Origin: Wolbachia endosymbiont of Armadillidium arcangelii
GTDB lineage: Bacteria > Pseudomonadota > Alphaproteobacteria > Rickettsiales > Anaplasmataceae
DNA: 64,000 nucleotides
Direction of reading: 5' to 3'
NCBI RefSeq assembly: GCF_040207875.1
Contig: NZ_CP157942.1
Coordinates: 1,178,001 to 1,242,000, forward strand
Position numbers and translations under genes: made by a program. The notes beneath the pieces were generated by a model that saw nothing but the letters and a program-made list of their open reading frames with translations, ran no database searches and was not told the origin of the DNA. This document shows positions 1 to 9,252 of this stretch, one piece after another. Position 1 is the first letter of the stretch; each line of letters opens with the position of its first letter.

Positions 1-2190
1 ATTAGCAATAAATGAATTAAAATCTACATTGATAAACTTTATTTTTTGTGCCTGCAAATCTACCTTTCCTGATAAATTACTCGCCCAATCATAAAAGCTT
101 TTTCCTTGAGATTTGATTTCACCACTTAAGCTTATCTGACCATTTATGTTATTAATTCCTATAACTTTGCCAATTTCTTTAGTGTCCAAATTTGCAATAG
201 AAAATTTTGTATGCATTGAGCCTGCTCTTAAATAACCCTGAAAAAACACTTGCCCGTCTCCTAGTACGTAACCTACCTGCCTGATAGTGATAGTGTTGTT
301 TCTTATCACTGTGTCCAAATTAAAATCTTTCAAGACGTTCTGCCCAGTTTTAAATTCTACAGTTTTGATTTGCACATTTGCGTCAAAGCCTTCTTTATCA
401 CCCAAGAAATCAAGCTGCTTTGTTGACCATTGAATTTGATTTATTTCATTTCTTGAGTTTCTTTTTACCTCTGCTAAACTCGGTAATTTAAAGATATTTC
501 CATTAAATTTATTGCCTGTAAGGTTTACATCTAGCAAAGGCTTAGTGTATTTTTGATCCACTAATATTTTCGCACTGCCGGTAATGTCAAAATCTTCTCC
601 AGATATCTTTATTTCATCTGCAGCTAGCTTACCCTTTTCTATCATTAACAGGAAATACAAATCTTCGATTTTTGTATCATTTAATATAGAATCTTTAACA
701 CTAGTTCTTATATTTACATCATACTTCAGGTTGCTCAGCCATTGCACATTAGATAAGTTACTGAATAATGAATAATTATATTTATCCACATTGAGATTGC
801 GTATACTAAACTTACCACCAATCACATTGTGTTTCTTCGTGTGATTTACATTGATTGATCCTTCTAAAAATTCCTTATCATTTGTTAATCTAATTTCTGA
901 AATGGATAATATTCTTGGTGCAAGGTGCAATTTAGAACTTAGTGTAAATTGATTTTTCTCATCTTCTTTTGTTTTTATAGAAGGGAAAAAATGTGAGATG
1001 AATGACTCGCCCTTTATCAATAAATCACCATTAAATTCAGACAAGTTGCCATTATTTGAAACTTTCCCTAATAAGCGAGATATGTTATTGTTTCCAGGAA
1101 ATTGAAGAAGCGTATTAACTTTTATTTCGCTATCAGCAAATTTTAGCGTAGCATGAAATTTGTCCAATATTTTGTTTTGATATTGAATGTTAGAAGCTTC
1201 CATATTAAAATTTAAGCTCAAGTTCTTTGGCACAACTGCTCTAAAACATTCCAGAAGGTCTTTCATGTTCGTTGTTCTTTGTGAATCATTTTGTATGGAA
1301 TCTAAGTCAACTTTACTGAAGCTAATATTGAAATTAGTGTAATCGCTTTTTCTATCGTTTTGTATTGTACCGCTGGCCTGCATGCTTTTGGAATCAATTT
1401 TTAAATCAGTTGCCATAAACTCACTTTCATTGAGACTGATATTGGATGATATCTTAATATTTTCGCTGGGAATCGCATAAGAAAGGAAGCTAAGATTAAT
1501 GATTTTTGCTAAGTTGCTTACAGAATCAGAGCTATTGTTAATCATTAGTGTTAAATTACCCTGGAGCTCTTCTTGATTTTTATTACCTGTGAATAGCAAA
1601 TTTGCAAAATTTGAATCAACACTAATGTGTACATCCTTTTTTGTTATATTAACCTTTCCTGAAAAATCATAATTGTTATTACCAATCTTTACTTTACCAA
1701 AAAACTGCTTATTTTTTTTTACAGCAACCTCTTGTATGTTAACAGTATCAGCAGAATTATTATTAAAACTTATTTTGCTGTCTTTTATTACTATATCGAC
1801 TATGTTATCACTGGCTTTTGCATTTATGATGTTAATTAAATTTTCTTTATTGCTTTTCATACCAAGCAATGTAATTGACTTTGGTTGCAATGAAAATAAA
1901 AACAACGATAGGAACGATGGCCTTATTTCAATTTTTTTTGCACTAATTAAGTCTGATAACTTTTGCTCCTTATTTTTATTGTATTGTATATATATATTAT
2001 AAATAGTGAGTTTTGGAGTAATGAGTGAAACTTCAACTTTTCCTACAATATGTACTTTCGCATCATACTTCTTCTCTAACTCTTTTATTATATATTCCCT
2101 GTAGCCACTCCAATCCTTAAAAGCTGCGGCAACATGAAGAAGGACTAATACTAAAGAGATTGATAATATGGCGTATAAAGAAAGTTTCAT
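1..2190 (-). CDS. AsmA-family inner-membrane/periplasmic protein (C-terminus beyond window)
   Basis: Open reading frame on the minus strand from an ATG at 2190 with no stop down to position 1, so at least 730 residues are encoded and the C-terminus lies outside the window. It starts with one hydrophobic segment (about residues 4-23) and continues as a long stretch of alternating beta-type sequence rich in Asn, Ser and Lys, the usual look of AsmA/TamB-like proteins, which bridge the periplasm and are thought to help lipid or outer-membrane protein transport. An AGAGG ribosome site lies 8 bases before the ATG. murJ lies upstream on the same strand, separated by 131 bp of palindromic repeat. Assignment to AsmA rests on overall architecture rather than on a catalytic motif. 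Confidence 0.7.
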   Translation of the reverse strand, partial: MKLSLYAILSISLVLVLLHVAAAFKDWSGYREYIIKELEKKYDAKVHIVGKVEVSLITPKLTIYNIYIQYNKNKEQKLSDLISAKKIEIRPSFLSLFLFSLQPKSITLLGMKSNKENLINIINAKASDNIVDIVIKDSKISFNNNSADTVNIQEVAVKKNKQFFGKVKIGNNNYDFSGKVNITKKDVHISVDSNFANLLFTGNKNQEELQGNLTLMINNSSDSVSNLAKIINLSFLSYAIPSENIKISSNISLNESEFMATDLKIDSKSMQASGTIQNDRKSDYTNFNISFSKVDLDSIQNDSQRTTNMKDLLECFRAVVPKNLSLNFNMEASNIQYQNKILDKFHATLKFADSEIKVNTLLQFPGNNNISRLLGKVSNNGNLSEFNGDLLIKGESFISHFFPSIKTKEDEKNQFTLSSKLHLAPRILSISEIRLTNDKEFLEGSINVNHTKKHNVIGGKFSIRNLNVDKYNYSLFSNLSNVQWLSNLKYDVNIRTSVKDSILNDTKIEDLYFLLMIEKGKLAADEIKISGEDFDITGSAKILVDQKYTKPLLDVNLTGNKFNGNIFKLPSLAEVKRNSRNEINQIQWSTKQLDFLGDKEGFDANVQIKTVEFKTGQNVLKDFNLDTVIRNNTITIRQVGYVLGDGQVFFQGYLRAGSMHTKFSIANLDTKEIGKVIGINNINGQISLSGEIKSQGKSFYDWASNLSGKVDLQAQKIKFINVDFNSFIAN

Positions 2191-2205
2191 AATAGACCTC
2201 TCATT

Positions 2206-2296
2206 CCAGCATTCCTTCTCGTCTTGTCATCTCAGCGCCTATTTTTGTCATCCAATCCTGTCATCCAAGTGTCACGCACTGGGATGACACCGTTTG
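2206..2296. repeat. Wolbachia palindromic repeat cluster
   Basis: The spacer between murJ and the AsmA gene holds several partial copies of the TGTCATCCAAGTGTCACGCA / CTGGGATGACA motif. The block is GC-richer than its surroundings and has the same core as the other repeats in this window. Confidence 0.75.
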
Positions 2297-2321
2297 CTGT
2301 TCCTTTAGCAAAAGATCTAGT

Positions 2322-3809
2322 TTATACATATTTCAAATTATTCAAATTTCCTCTAAACATTAAATAGAGAGTACTAAAATAAACAATAACACTCAAAGCT
2401 ATTAAAGTTACTAAATAAACAATACGAGTCAGGAAAAATAACCCTACTGATAAGTAATTAGAGAGATAAAGAACTATTGACATAACCAATGTTGCAACGA
2501 GAATTTTTACAATATTTAGTAATAACACTTGGCTAATCTTATACATTTTATTTATTATTAAATAATTAATTAATAAGATGGAATTTATCCAAGTGGAAAT
2601 GGAAGTAGCAATAGCAATTCCTATATGCTGATACTTATTCATCAACAAAAGGTTTAACACTATATTGATTCCAAGACATATTAGCGAAAATATAGTTGGT
2701 ATTTTTAGATTTCCCCTAGCAAAAAATGTGGGCAGCAGTACTTTGTTTATAATAAATGCAGGTAAAGAAAGAGAAAATGCTACTAATGTAGGAACAGTTT
2801 GCTGCACTGCATGATAATCAAATTGACCGTAAGAAAAAAGCGTAAGTAAAATTATATCAGGAATAATGATAAAAGCAGCAGTTATTGGCATAATTAACAT
2901 TAATCCTATATTGAGAGCTTTGTTCTGTATTTTTACTATGTTTTCAATATCATTTACTTGTTTTGAAATTAATGGAAGAAGCACTGTGCCAATTGCAGTA
3001 CCAATTACTCCTTGCGGTAGTTGATTTAGTCTATCGGCATAATATATATAGGACACTGCACTTGGTATAAAACTTGCCATGATTGTGTCAATCCATACAC
3101 TTATCTGTGTTACACAATTGTTAATAATTGCAGGTATCACACGCTTAAAAAATAACTTCACTTCATTACTTAATGCCAGGCTAAAAGAAAAGAAAGCCTT
3201 TAATTTGTATGCACTAAACAGTATCAGAACTAGCTGTAAAATCCCTCCGATCAGGACAGCTATAGAAAGGTTATGAGCAGGTGTTTCAATGTAAGGTAAA
3301 AACAAACTGATGATTAAACAGAGATTCAAAATAATTGGTGCAATAGCTGTTGAAGCAAAACGTTGTTTTACTTGCAGCATTCCGCCAATAAGTGATGCAA
3401 TTGAGACAAAGATTATGTAGGGCATCATAATTCTTGATAAAGTTAAAGTGAGGGTAAATTTGTTTTTGTCAAATCCAGGAGCAAAAATTTGGATCATATA
3501 AGGGGAAAAAGTTTGCATGATAAGGCAAAAAATTACTAGGATAATAAACGTCATGGATATTACACTACTTGCGAAATTAAATGCCTTTTTATCATCATAT
3601 GATTCTGCAGAGTATAATGGTATAAATGAGGTAGTGAATGCTCCCTCTGCAAAAAATGCTCGAAATAGATTAGCAAAACGAAACGAAGAAAAGAACATGT
3701 CTGCAAGAGAAGTTGCACCAATAACCGTAGCAATCAATACATCCCTTATTAACCCTGAGATTCTTGAAATAGCCGTAAAAAAACTAAATGTGAAAATACT
3801 TTTAAACAT
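2322..3809 (-). CDS. murJ: Lipid II flippase MurJ (MviN family)
   Basis: A 495-residue integral membrane protein that moves lipid II across the inner membrane for peptidoglycan synthesis. The N-terminus (FFTAISRISGLIRDVLIA) and the following segment with FFSSFRFANLFRAFFAEGAF are the recognisable MurJ/MviN signatures, and about 13-14 hydrophobic helices follow over the full length, which is normal for the family. Wolbachia makes lipid II although it lacks a normal cell wall, so the gene fits. It is transcribed toward the AsmA gene. I see no strong ribosome site before the ATG at 3809. Confidence 0.93.
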   Translation of the reverse strand: MFKSIFTFSFFTAISRISGLIRDVLIATVIGATSLADMFFSSFRFANLFRAFFAEGAFTTSFIPLYSAESYDDKKAFNFASSVISMTFIILVIFCLIMQTFSPYMIQIFAPGFDKNKFTLTLTLSRIMMPYIIFVSIASLIGGMLQVKQRFASTAIAPIILNLCLIISLFLPYIETPAHNLSIAVLIGGILQLVLILFSAYKLKAFFSFSLALSNEVKLFFKRVIPAIINNCVTQISVWIDTIMASFIPSAVSYIYYADRLNQLPQGVIGTAIGTVLLPLISKQVNDIENIVKIQNKALNIGLMLIMPITAAFIIIPDIILLTLFSYGQFDYHAVQQTVPTLVAFSLSLPAFIINKVLLPTFFARGNLKIPTIFSLICLGINIVLNLLLMNKYQHIGIAIATSISTWINSILLINYLIINKMYKISQVLLLNIVKILVATLVMSIVLYLSNYLSVGLFFLTRIVYLVTLIALSVIVYFSTLYLMFRGNLNNLKYV

Positions 3810-3947
3810 ACCACAGTGTCAATACGATTAACTATAATGGTAAAAGCATAAATGAAAATATTTATTGACTTAAAACCCTCCAAAAAAGGGGATAGGTTAA
3901 ATAATCAATTGACTATTTGCGCTTATATGTTAGAAATTTTATATCTT

Positions 3948-4024
3948 GGCGGGCGTAGCTCAGTTGGTAGAGCGTCAGTTTGTGGTACTGAATGTCGCCA
4001 GTTCAATCCTGGTCGCTCGCCCCA
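3948..4024 (+). tRNA. tRNA-His (GTG)
   Basis: A cloverleaf can be drawn with acceptor GCGGGCG (3949-3955) pairing to CGCTCGC (4014-4020), anticodon loop TTGTGGT giving anticodon GTG, and T-arm GCCAG-TTCAATC-CTGGT. An extra G at 3948 (G-1) faces C73 at 4021, the identity element peculiar to tRNA-His. CCA is encoded at 4022-4024. Confidence 0.95.
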
Positions 4025-4193
4025 TTAAAATTTTCCACTTTACAGAAACATAAACATTCTCTATTTTTGCAAAGCCATTATTTGCCGTTAGCATTTTTTG
4101 TTACTCCAATGTGCTGCTTAGATGGCTGAGAGTGAAGGGGGTAGTTTATGATTTAGAGTAAAAATGGCATTTGTTAATTAGTGAGGGGATTGT

Positions 4194-4754
4194 ATGTATG
4201 TGTGTTTGCTAGTTTATAGTATAGTGTCAGTACTAGGAGTATTAGCTTGGTGGTTGAGCTTTGATACTTCATCACCTTTAGCTATGGGTGGAATTGCTGG
4301 TTCTACGGTTCCAGTATTGCTTGCGATTCTTCACATAGGATGTTTGCTATACAAACTTTGCAAAAGAGATCCTATTGGGGAAAATCATGAAAAAGCAGCA
4401 ATTCTTTTGAGTATTACTATATCTGCAAGTGCTATAATTGGAATTATACTTACTGCAGGCATAGCTGCTGTTTTTCCTAATCCAATAATAGGATTTACAT
4501 TAATAAATGGAATGATAGCATTGATAGCACCGATTTTAGGGTTTTTTGCAACTGTAGCTATAGCGCGTTGTGCAGATGAAACAGCAATTACATCTGTAGC
4601 AGGTGCAATTTCGATTATAGATTCTACATATGTAAAAATATCTCAGGAAGAAGAAGTGGATAAATGTATTACCTTTCCGGGAGAAGAAGTTAATAAAAGT
4701 ATTACCTCTCCTATAGTTGAAGAAGTTTTTTCTGCAAAAGAGACGGCAGTTTAA
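4194..4754 (+). CDS. Small four-helix membrane protein, function unknown
   Basis: A 186-residue protein not recognised by family. Four hydrophobic segments are visible at about residues 3-22, 33-54, 68-92 and 98-124, separated by a short basic loop (KLCKRDP). The C-terminal tail is acidic and has a short internal duplication, EEVDKCITFPG then EEVNKSITSPI (about 153-174), which recalls the repeat-bearing tails seen in other Wolbachia orphan membrane proteins. A GAGGGG ribosome site sits 6 bases before the ATG at 4194, which supports translation. It stands alone between tRNA-His and mnmG on the same strand; no function can be inferred. Confidence 0.75.
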   Translation: MYVCLLVYSIVSVLGVLAWWLSFDTSSPLAMGGIAGSTVPVLLAILHIGCLLYKLCKRDPIGENHEKAAILLSITISASAIIGIILTAGIAAVFPNPIIGFTLINGMIALIAPILGFFATVAIARCADETAITSVAGAISIIDSTYVKISQEEEVDKCITFPGEEVNKSITSPIVEEVFSAKETAV

Positions 4755-4847
4755 GCTGATCAAGTAAGAGTAGTGTGCAATACTGGAATCTGTAAAATTT
4801 GACATCAATTACTAATAGTTGGAATATTATAGAGTAGGAGTTACTCA

Positions 4848-6740
4848 ATGCATAAATACGACGTAGTGATAGTAGGTGGCGGTCATGCTGGGTGTGAAGC
4901 AGCTGCAGCTGCAGCTCGTCTTGGTGCAAGCACGCTACTTATAACCCATGAAATTTCAACTATAGGGGAAATGTCTTGCAATCCAGCAATTGGAGGGGTT
5001 GCAAAGGGTGTTGTAGTTAGGGAAGTAGACGCTCTTGATGGAATAATGGGAGGGGCTATCGACCGAGCAAGCATACACTCAGTCATTTTAAATAGTAGCA
5101 GAGGTGCAGCGGTATGGGGACCACGCGCACAAGCAGACCGAAAGTTATACAAAAAAGCAATACAAGAAATTATTCTAAATTATGACAATTTGACGGTAAA
5201 AGAAGAGTCAGTTGAAGATTTTCTTATAGAAAGCGATAGCAACGGAGAGTCTTATATAAAAGCTGTAATAACAAGCTCAGGTGAACGTATACTGACAAGT
5301 AAAGTTGTTTTGACTACAGGAACTTTTTTACGTGGTGTGATTCATATAGGAGAGCAAGCAACTCCTTCAGGGAGAATGGGAGATAAACCTGCAGTAGAGC
5401 TTGCAAATACGCTGAAGAAATATAATTTCAAACTAGGTAGACTGCGTACTGGAACTCCACCAAGGCTTGATCGTGGCACTATAAATTGGTCGGTATTACA
5501 AGAGCAAGTGGGCGACAACCCACCTTCACCGTTTTCTTATCTCACAGAGAAAATTAACCAGCTTCAGGTTTCATGTTTTATTACTCATACTAATGAAAAT
5601 ACGCACAGAATAATTCGAGAGAATCTTCATAGGTCGGCTTCTTCACATTTAGATGATGTTGTTGCACCAAGATACTGCCCATCAATTGAAGTTAAAGTTA
5701 AAAAATTTGCAGAAAAAAATAGTCACCAAATATTTCTAGAACCAGAGGGGCTTGACGATAACACTATATATCCAAATGGAATTTCAAATTCATTGCCTAT
5801 CAAGGTGCAGTGTGAAATGATAAGGAGTATTAAAGGGCTCGAAAATGCAGAAATATTAAGACCTGGATATGCAGTTGAGTATGATTATATCGATCCACGA
5901 GAGCTATTTCATACTCTTGAAACTAAGAAAATTAAAGGTCTCTACTTTGCTGGCCAAATTAATGGTACCACTGGATATGAAGAAGCAGCAGGACAAGGAA
6001 TTATTGCTGGAATTAATGCAGCGCTTTCTGCATCTTTTGTTCTCCATCGTACAGATTCATACATCGGTGTAATGATAGATGATCTGGTCACTAAGGGGAT
6101 AGCTGAACCTTACAGATTATTCACCTCGCGTGCAGAATATAGACTAGCAATTAGGTCAGATAATGCAGATAGAAGATTGACACAAAAAGGTTATGACATC
6201 TCCCTTGTGTCGCATGAGAGATACTCTGTTTTACAGAGTAAACTTAAGTCTATTAAGCAACTTGAGGAGAAATTGGAGAGCCTAACAATTACTCCTGAGC
6301 AGCTCAGGTCCTATGGTATTAAAATATCTTATGACGGAATAAGAAAAACAGCACTAGATTTGCTTGGTTATCCAAATATTGACTGGAATAAATTACGAGA
6401 AATATGGCCAGAATTAAACATGGTCACGCACTGGAATGACACCACGGTAGTCAGCATAACCAAAAATGAAATATGTGAAGCAGTTGCAATTGAAGCAAAA
6501 TACAAGCCTTATCTAGTAAGACAAGAAGCAGATATGAAGTTTTTACAAGAGGAAGTTAGTACTCAGATTCCAACCAACTTCAACTATTCACAGATTAAAG
6601 GTCTGTCCAGTGAAGTGATAGAAAAGTTGCAGTCAATAAAGCCAGCAACAATTGGTATTGCGAAACAAATACAAGGCATTACTCCAGCAGCGATAGTTAG
6701 CATATTGGTGTATTTGAGAAATAGAAAAATTGCTAATTGA
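4848..6740 (+). CDS. mnmG: tRNA uridine-5-carboxymethylaminomethyl modification enzyme MnmG (GidA)
   Basis: A 630-residue FAD enzyme that acts with MnmE to put the carboxymethylaminomethyl group on U34 of certain tRNAs. The N-terminal dinucleotide fold (VVIVGGGHAGCEAA, about residues 6-19), the CNPAIGG block, the GTFLRGVIHIG segment and the FAGQINGTTGYEEAAGQG motif are all MnmG hallmarks. Length matches the family. A TAGGAG ribosome site is 8 bases before the ATG. Residues 526-532 (VTHWNDT) are encoded by DNA resembling the local palindromic repeat (6422-6443), possibly a small in-frame insertion. mnmE is not in the window. Confidence 0.96.
   Translation: MHKYDVVIVGGGHAGCEAAAAAARLGASTLLITHEISTIGEMSCNPAIGGVAKGVVVREVDALDGIMGGAIDRASIHSVILNSSRGAAVWGPRAQADRKLYKKAIQEIILNYDNLTVKEESVEDFLIESDSNGESYIKAVITSSGERILTSKVVLTTGTFLRGVIHIGEQATPSGRMGDKPAVELANTLKKYNFKLGRLRTGTPPRLDRGTINWSVLQEQVGDNPPSPFSYLTEKINQLQVSCFITHTNENTHRIIRENLHRSASSHLDDVVAPRYCPSIEVKVKKFAEKNSHQIFLEPEGLDDNTIYPNGISNSLPIKVQCEMIRSIKGLENAEILRPGYAVEYDYIDPRELFHTLETKKIKGLYFAGQINGTTGYEEAAGQGIIAGINAALSASFVLHRTDSYIGVMIDDLVTKGIAEPYRLFTSRAEYRLAIRSDNADRRLTQKGYDISLVSHERYSVLQSKLKSIKQLEEKLESLTITPEQLRSYGIKISYDGIRKTALDLLGYPNIDWNKLREIWPELNMVTHWNDTTVVSITKNEICEAVAIEAKYKPYLVRQEADMKFLQEEVSTQIPTNFNYSQIKGLSSEVIEKLQSIKPATIGIAKQIQGITPAAIVSILVYLRNRKIAN
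6422..6443 (+). repeat. Possible palindromic-repeat fragment inside mnmG
   Basis: The 22 bases GGTCACGCACTGGAATGACACC match the repeat at about 2268-2290 (TGTCACGCACTGGGATGACACC) at 20 of 22 positions. They lie in frame in mnmG at residues 526-532, in the linker before the C-terminal helical domain, where the protein seems about ten residues longer than the E. coli enzyme as I remember it. Confidence 0.45.
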
Positions 6741-6872
6741 AGATTTTGCTTGACAGGGGTAGCTTTGTTAATTATTATAGCCTGAAGTAGCTGTGTTACC
6801 ACAGTAAGCTTGCTTTTTTAAGCAAAAATTTCCTAAAAATTTCAAATATCTTTCAAGTCTAGAGGTAATATC

Positions 6873-8678
6873 ATGTCAAAAATTGAAGAATTTCGCTCTT
6901 TTATGCGCGAAATAAATGTTGATGCATTTATGCTGCATACCAAAGACGAGTATTTAAATGAGTATTCAGAGGAGCTAACTAAGTTATGTGGCTTCATAGG
7001 AACAAATGGGCTACTTATTGTTACAAAAAACAACAAGTGTCCATTTTTTACAGATGGACGCTACATTACACAAGCTCACAATCAACTCGATCAAGACAAT
7101 TTTCAAATATATAATATACAAGAAGAGGATCCACACAGGTGGGTAAAAGCAAACTTAACATTGACTACCTCACTGGGTTATTATCCACAGTATTTTACTA
7201 TAAAAGAAATAAGAAAATATGAAGGTATTTGTAAACTAGTATTCTATTCAATTGAAAGAAAAAATAGTCATCAAAAACAAACGATAATTTCACACGTAGC
7301 TGAGTATTCTGGTGAGAGTAGTAAGGATAAATGTGAAAGAGTAGCTAAAAACATAGAAACTGAGGCAGTGCTTCTGACTGATCCAAATTCAATTTCATGG
7401 TTATTAAATTTAAGAAATGAAAGTGCTGAATATACTCCTTGTATATTCGGCCGTGCTATATTGTATAAAAACGACAACGTTGATTTATTTATTCGAGATA
7501 AAGAACATTCAGTTATGCAGGCAAATTTTGATAATCATATAAATATTTTTGATATTAGTGAGCTAAAAAATTCACTGCATAAGCTAGATTCAATAATGAT
7601 AGATCCAAGCACAACTCCAATGAGCATTATGAATGCAATAGATCCCTTGTATAACCATTATTTAAATGAAAAATCAGCTTCGGTGTCATTCCAGCGCGTG
7701 ACGCTGGAATCCAGAAATAAAAAAGTATGGATCCCAGTGTCAAGCACTGGGATGACAATAGGTAATGAAAAAGGTCTAATAGAAAATAAGCAGATAATTG
7801 AGAGAGAAGATCCTTGTTTGATTCATAAAGCAATAAAAAATCAAATTGAAATAACTGGAGCTATAAATGCACACATTCGAGATGGAGTAGCAGTTATAAA
7901 TTTTCTATATTGGCTTATTGGCAATGAAACTACTGAACTTGAAGCTGAAGCAAAGATTTTAGAATATAGAAGAAAGCAGGATTTATTTAAGCAACCAAGT
8001 TTTCCAACAATTTCTGCATTTAATGAAAATGGAGCGATTATTCATTACCGTGCAAATAATAAGACAAATAAAGTCATTCAAAAAGAAGGGTTATATTTAA
8101 TTGACTCTGGTGGTCAGTACCTTGATGGCACAACCGATGTTACGAGAACTATAGCAATTGGCAGTCCAACCAATGAGCAACGAGCTCACTACACAACAGT
8201 GCTAAAAGCTCACATTGCGATAGCAAGTGCGGTCTTTCCCCCTGGCACTACTGGTGGGGAGTTGGATATATTAGCACGTACTCATCTATGGAAATTTGGA
8301 ATGGACTACATGCATGGTACAGGGCATGGAGTAGGAAGTTATCTCTCAGTGCATGAAGGACCGCAAGCAATATCAAAGGGAAATAAAGTGAAACTTATGC
8401 CAGGAATGATACTTTCTAATGAACCTGGCTACTACATTCCAGGAAAGTATGGAATAAGAATTGAAAATCTGATGTATGTTGAAAAGCGAGAAAATGGCTT
8501 CTTAAGCTTTAAACAATTGACCTCTGTTCCGTATGATAGAAGGCTAATAGATGTGCAAATACTTACTGAAGATGAAATTAACTGGATAAATATCTACCAT
8601 CAATTTGTCTATGAAAATTTAAAAAATGGCATGAAAGATAAGGAATGGTTAAAGAAAGTGTGTTACCCTTTAAAATAG
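6873..8678 (+). CDS. pepP: Xaa-Pro aminopeptidase, M24B family, with in-frame palindromic insertion
   Basis: A 601-residue cytosolic metallopeptidase that removes N-terminal residues preceding proline. It has the long two-part creatinase-type N-terminal region and a C-terminal pita-bread domain from about residue 330. The metal ligands are visible: the two Asp in DSGGQYLDGTTDVT (about 411-424), His in HGTGHGVG (about 480), Glu in NEPGYY, and Glu in GIRIEN. Residues about 271-296 (FQRVTLESRN to SSTGMT) are encoded by a palindromic repeat (7683-7759) inserted without breaking the frame, in the linker before the catalytic domain. The ATG at 6873 follows an AGAGG ribosome site. The symbol is by family; this long form is closer to the eukaryote-like XPNPEP type. 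Confidence 0.92.
   Translation: MSKIEEFRSFMREINVDAFMLHTKDEYLNEYSEELTKLCGFIGTNGLLIVTKNNKCPFFTDGRYITQAHNQLDQDNFQIYNIQEEDPHRWVKANLTLTTSLGYYPQYFTIKEIRKYEGICKLVFYSIERKNSHQKQTIISHVAEYSGESSKDKCERVAKNIETEAVLLTDPNSISWLLNLRNESAEYTPCIFGRAILYKNDNVDLFIRDKEHSVMQANFDNHINIFDISELKNSLHKLDSIMIDPSTTPMSIMNAIDPLYNHYLNEKSASVSFQRVTLESRNKKVWIPVSSTGMTIGNEKGLIENKQIIEREDPCLIHKAIKNQIEITGAINAHIRDGVAVINFLYWLIGNETTELEAEAKILEYRRKQDLFKQPSFPTISAFNENGAIIHYRANNKTNKVIQKEGLYLIDSGGQYLDGTTDVTRTIAIGSPTNEQRAHYTTVLKAHIAIASAVFPPGTTGGELDILARTHLWKFGMDYMHGTGHGVGSYLSVHEGPQAISKGNKVKLMPGMILSNEPGYYIPGKYGIRIENLMYVEKRENGFLSFKQLTSVPYDRRLIDVQILTEDEINWINIYHQFVYENLKNGMKDKEWLKKVCYPLK
7683..7759 (+). repeat. Palindromic repeat inserted in frame in the M24 peptidase gene
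   Basis: Two nested inverted repeats are visible: CATTCCAGCGCGTGACGCTGGAAT and GGATCCCAGTGTCAAGCACTGGGATG. This is the same element found between genes throughout the window. Here it is translated, giving about 26 extra residues at roughly 271-296. Confidence 0.88.
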
Positions 8679-8779
8679 ATAATTTGTTATTTAATTAAGT
8701 ATTAATATGGTAGTTTTTGTATTGTTTTTAATTTAAAACAATATATAATTAAGAGATATGGTTTCAAGTAGGTGTAATT

Positions 8780-9145
8780 ATGACAGACAAAGTGCAAGAA
8801 GATGAATTTATGAAGCAGTACATGGATACTTGCAAGGAGCAGATAGAAAAATTGGCAAGCGACCCTAATTTGCTTCAACAGACCTTAAAGCCATTCATGC
8901 AAATGTCTCAGCAACTTATGGCTGGTGGTATGCTAGAAGGAAATATGCCTAGCATGATACCTGATATGGGTGATATGGATATCAACAAGATGATTGCTCA
9001 GATGAAGGAAATGTATGATTACATAAAGAGTAATCACAAAGAGCTCATGAGAAAAGATGCTTCACAAATTCAAGAGCTTGATGATTCTAGCAAAAGATTG
9101 AGAGGCTTGGTCAAAAAATTGATAGAAAAAATTGAAGCTCAGTAG
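8780..9145 (+). CDS. Conserved small protein, Met-rich, function unknown
   Basis: A 121-residue protein with an AGGTG ribosome site 8 bases before the ATG. It is probably mostly helical: amphipathic helices flank a central Met/Gly/Asp-rich segment (GGMLEGNMPSMIPDMGDMD, about 48-66), and the C-terminal third (RGLVKKLIEKIEAQ) has heptad-like spacing. There is no signal peptide or membrane segment, so it should be cytosolic. I do not recognise a named family. It sits alone on the plus strand between the M24 peptidase and a hydrolase gene. Confidence 0.75.
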   Translation: MTDKVQEDEFMKQYMDTCKEQIEKLASDPNLLQQTLKPFMQMSQQLMAGGMLEGNMPSMIPDMGDMDINKMIAQMKEMYDYIKSNHKELMRKDASQIQELDDSSKRLRGLVKKLIEKIEAQ

Positions 9146-9252
9146 TTTTATTCTAGTTATCAAGGTTACGCAAGTAGTATTTATTCATATCAAATTTGCT
9201 TAATAATAGTGAGGCTGAAATTTGGTATCGCCATTAAAAAAAACATAAAGAG

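Noticed and set aside
1673..2002. Plus-strand hydrophobic frame of 109 residues
   Set aside because: It is the antisense of the AsmA-family gene, whose minus-strand frame is open across the whole region with a good ribosome site.
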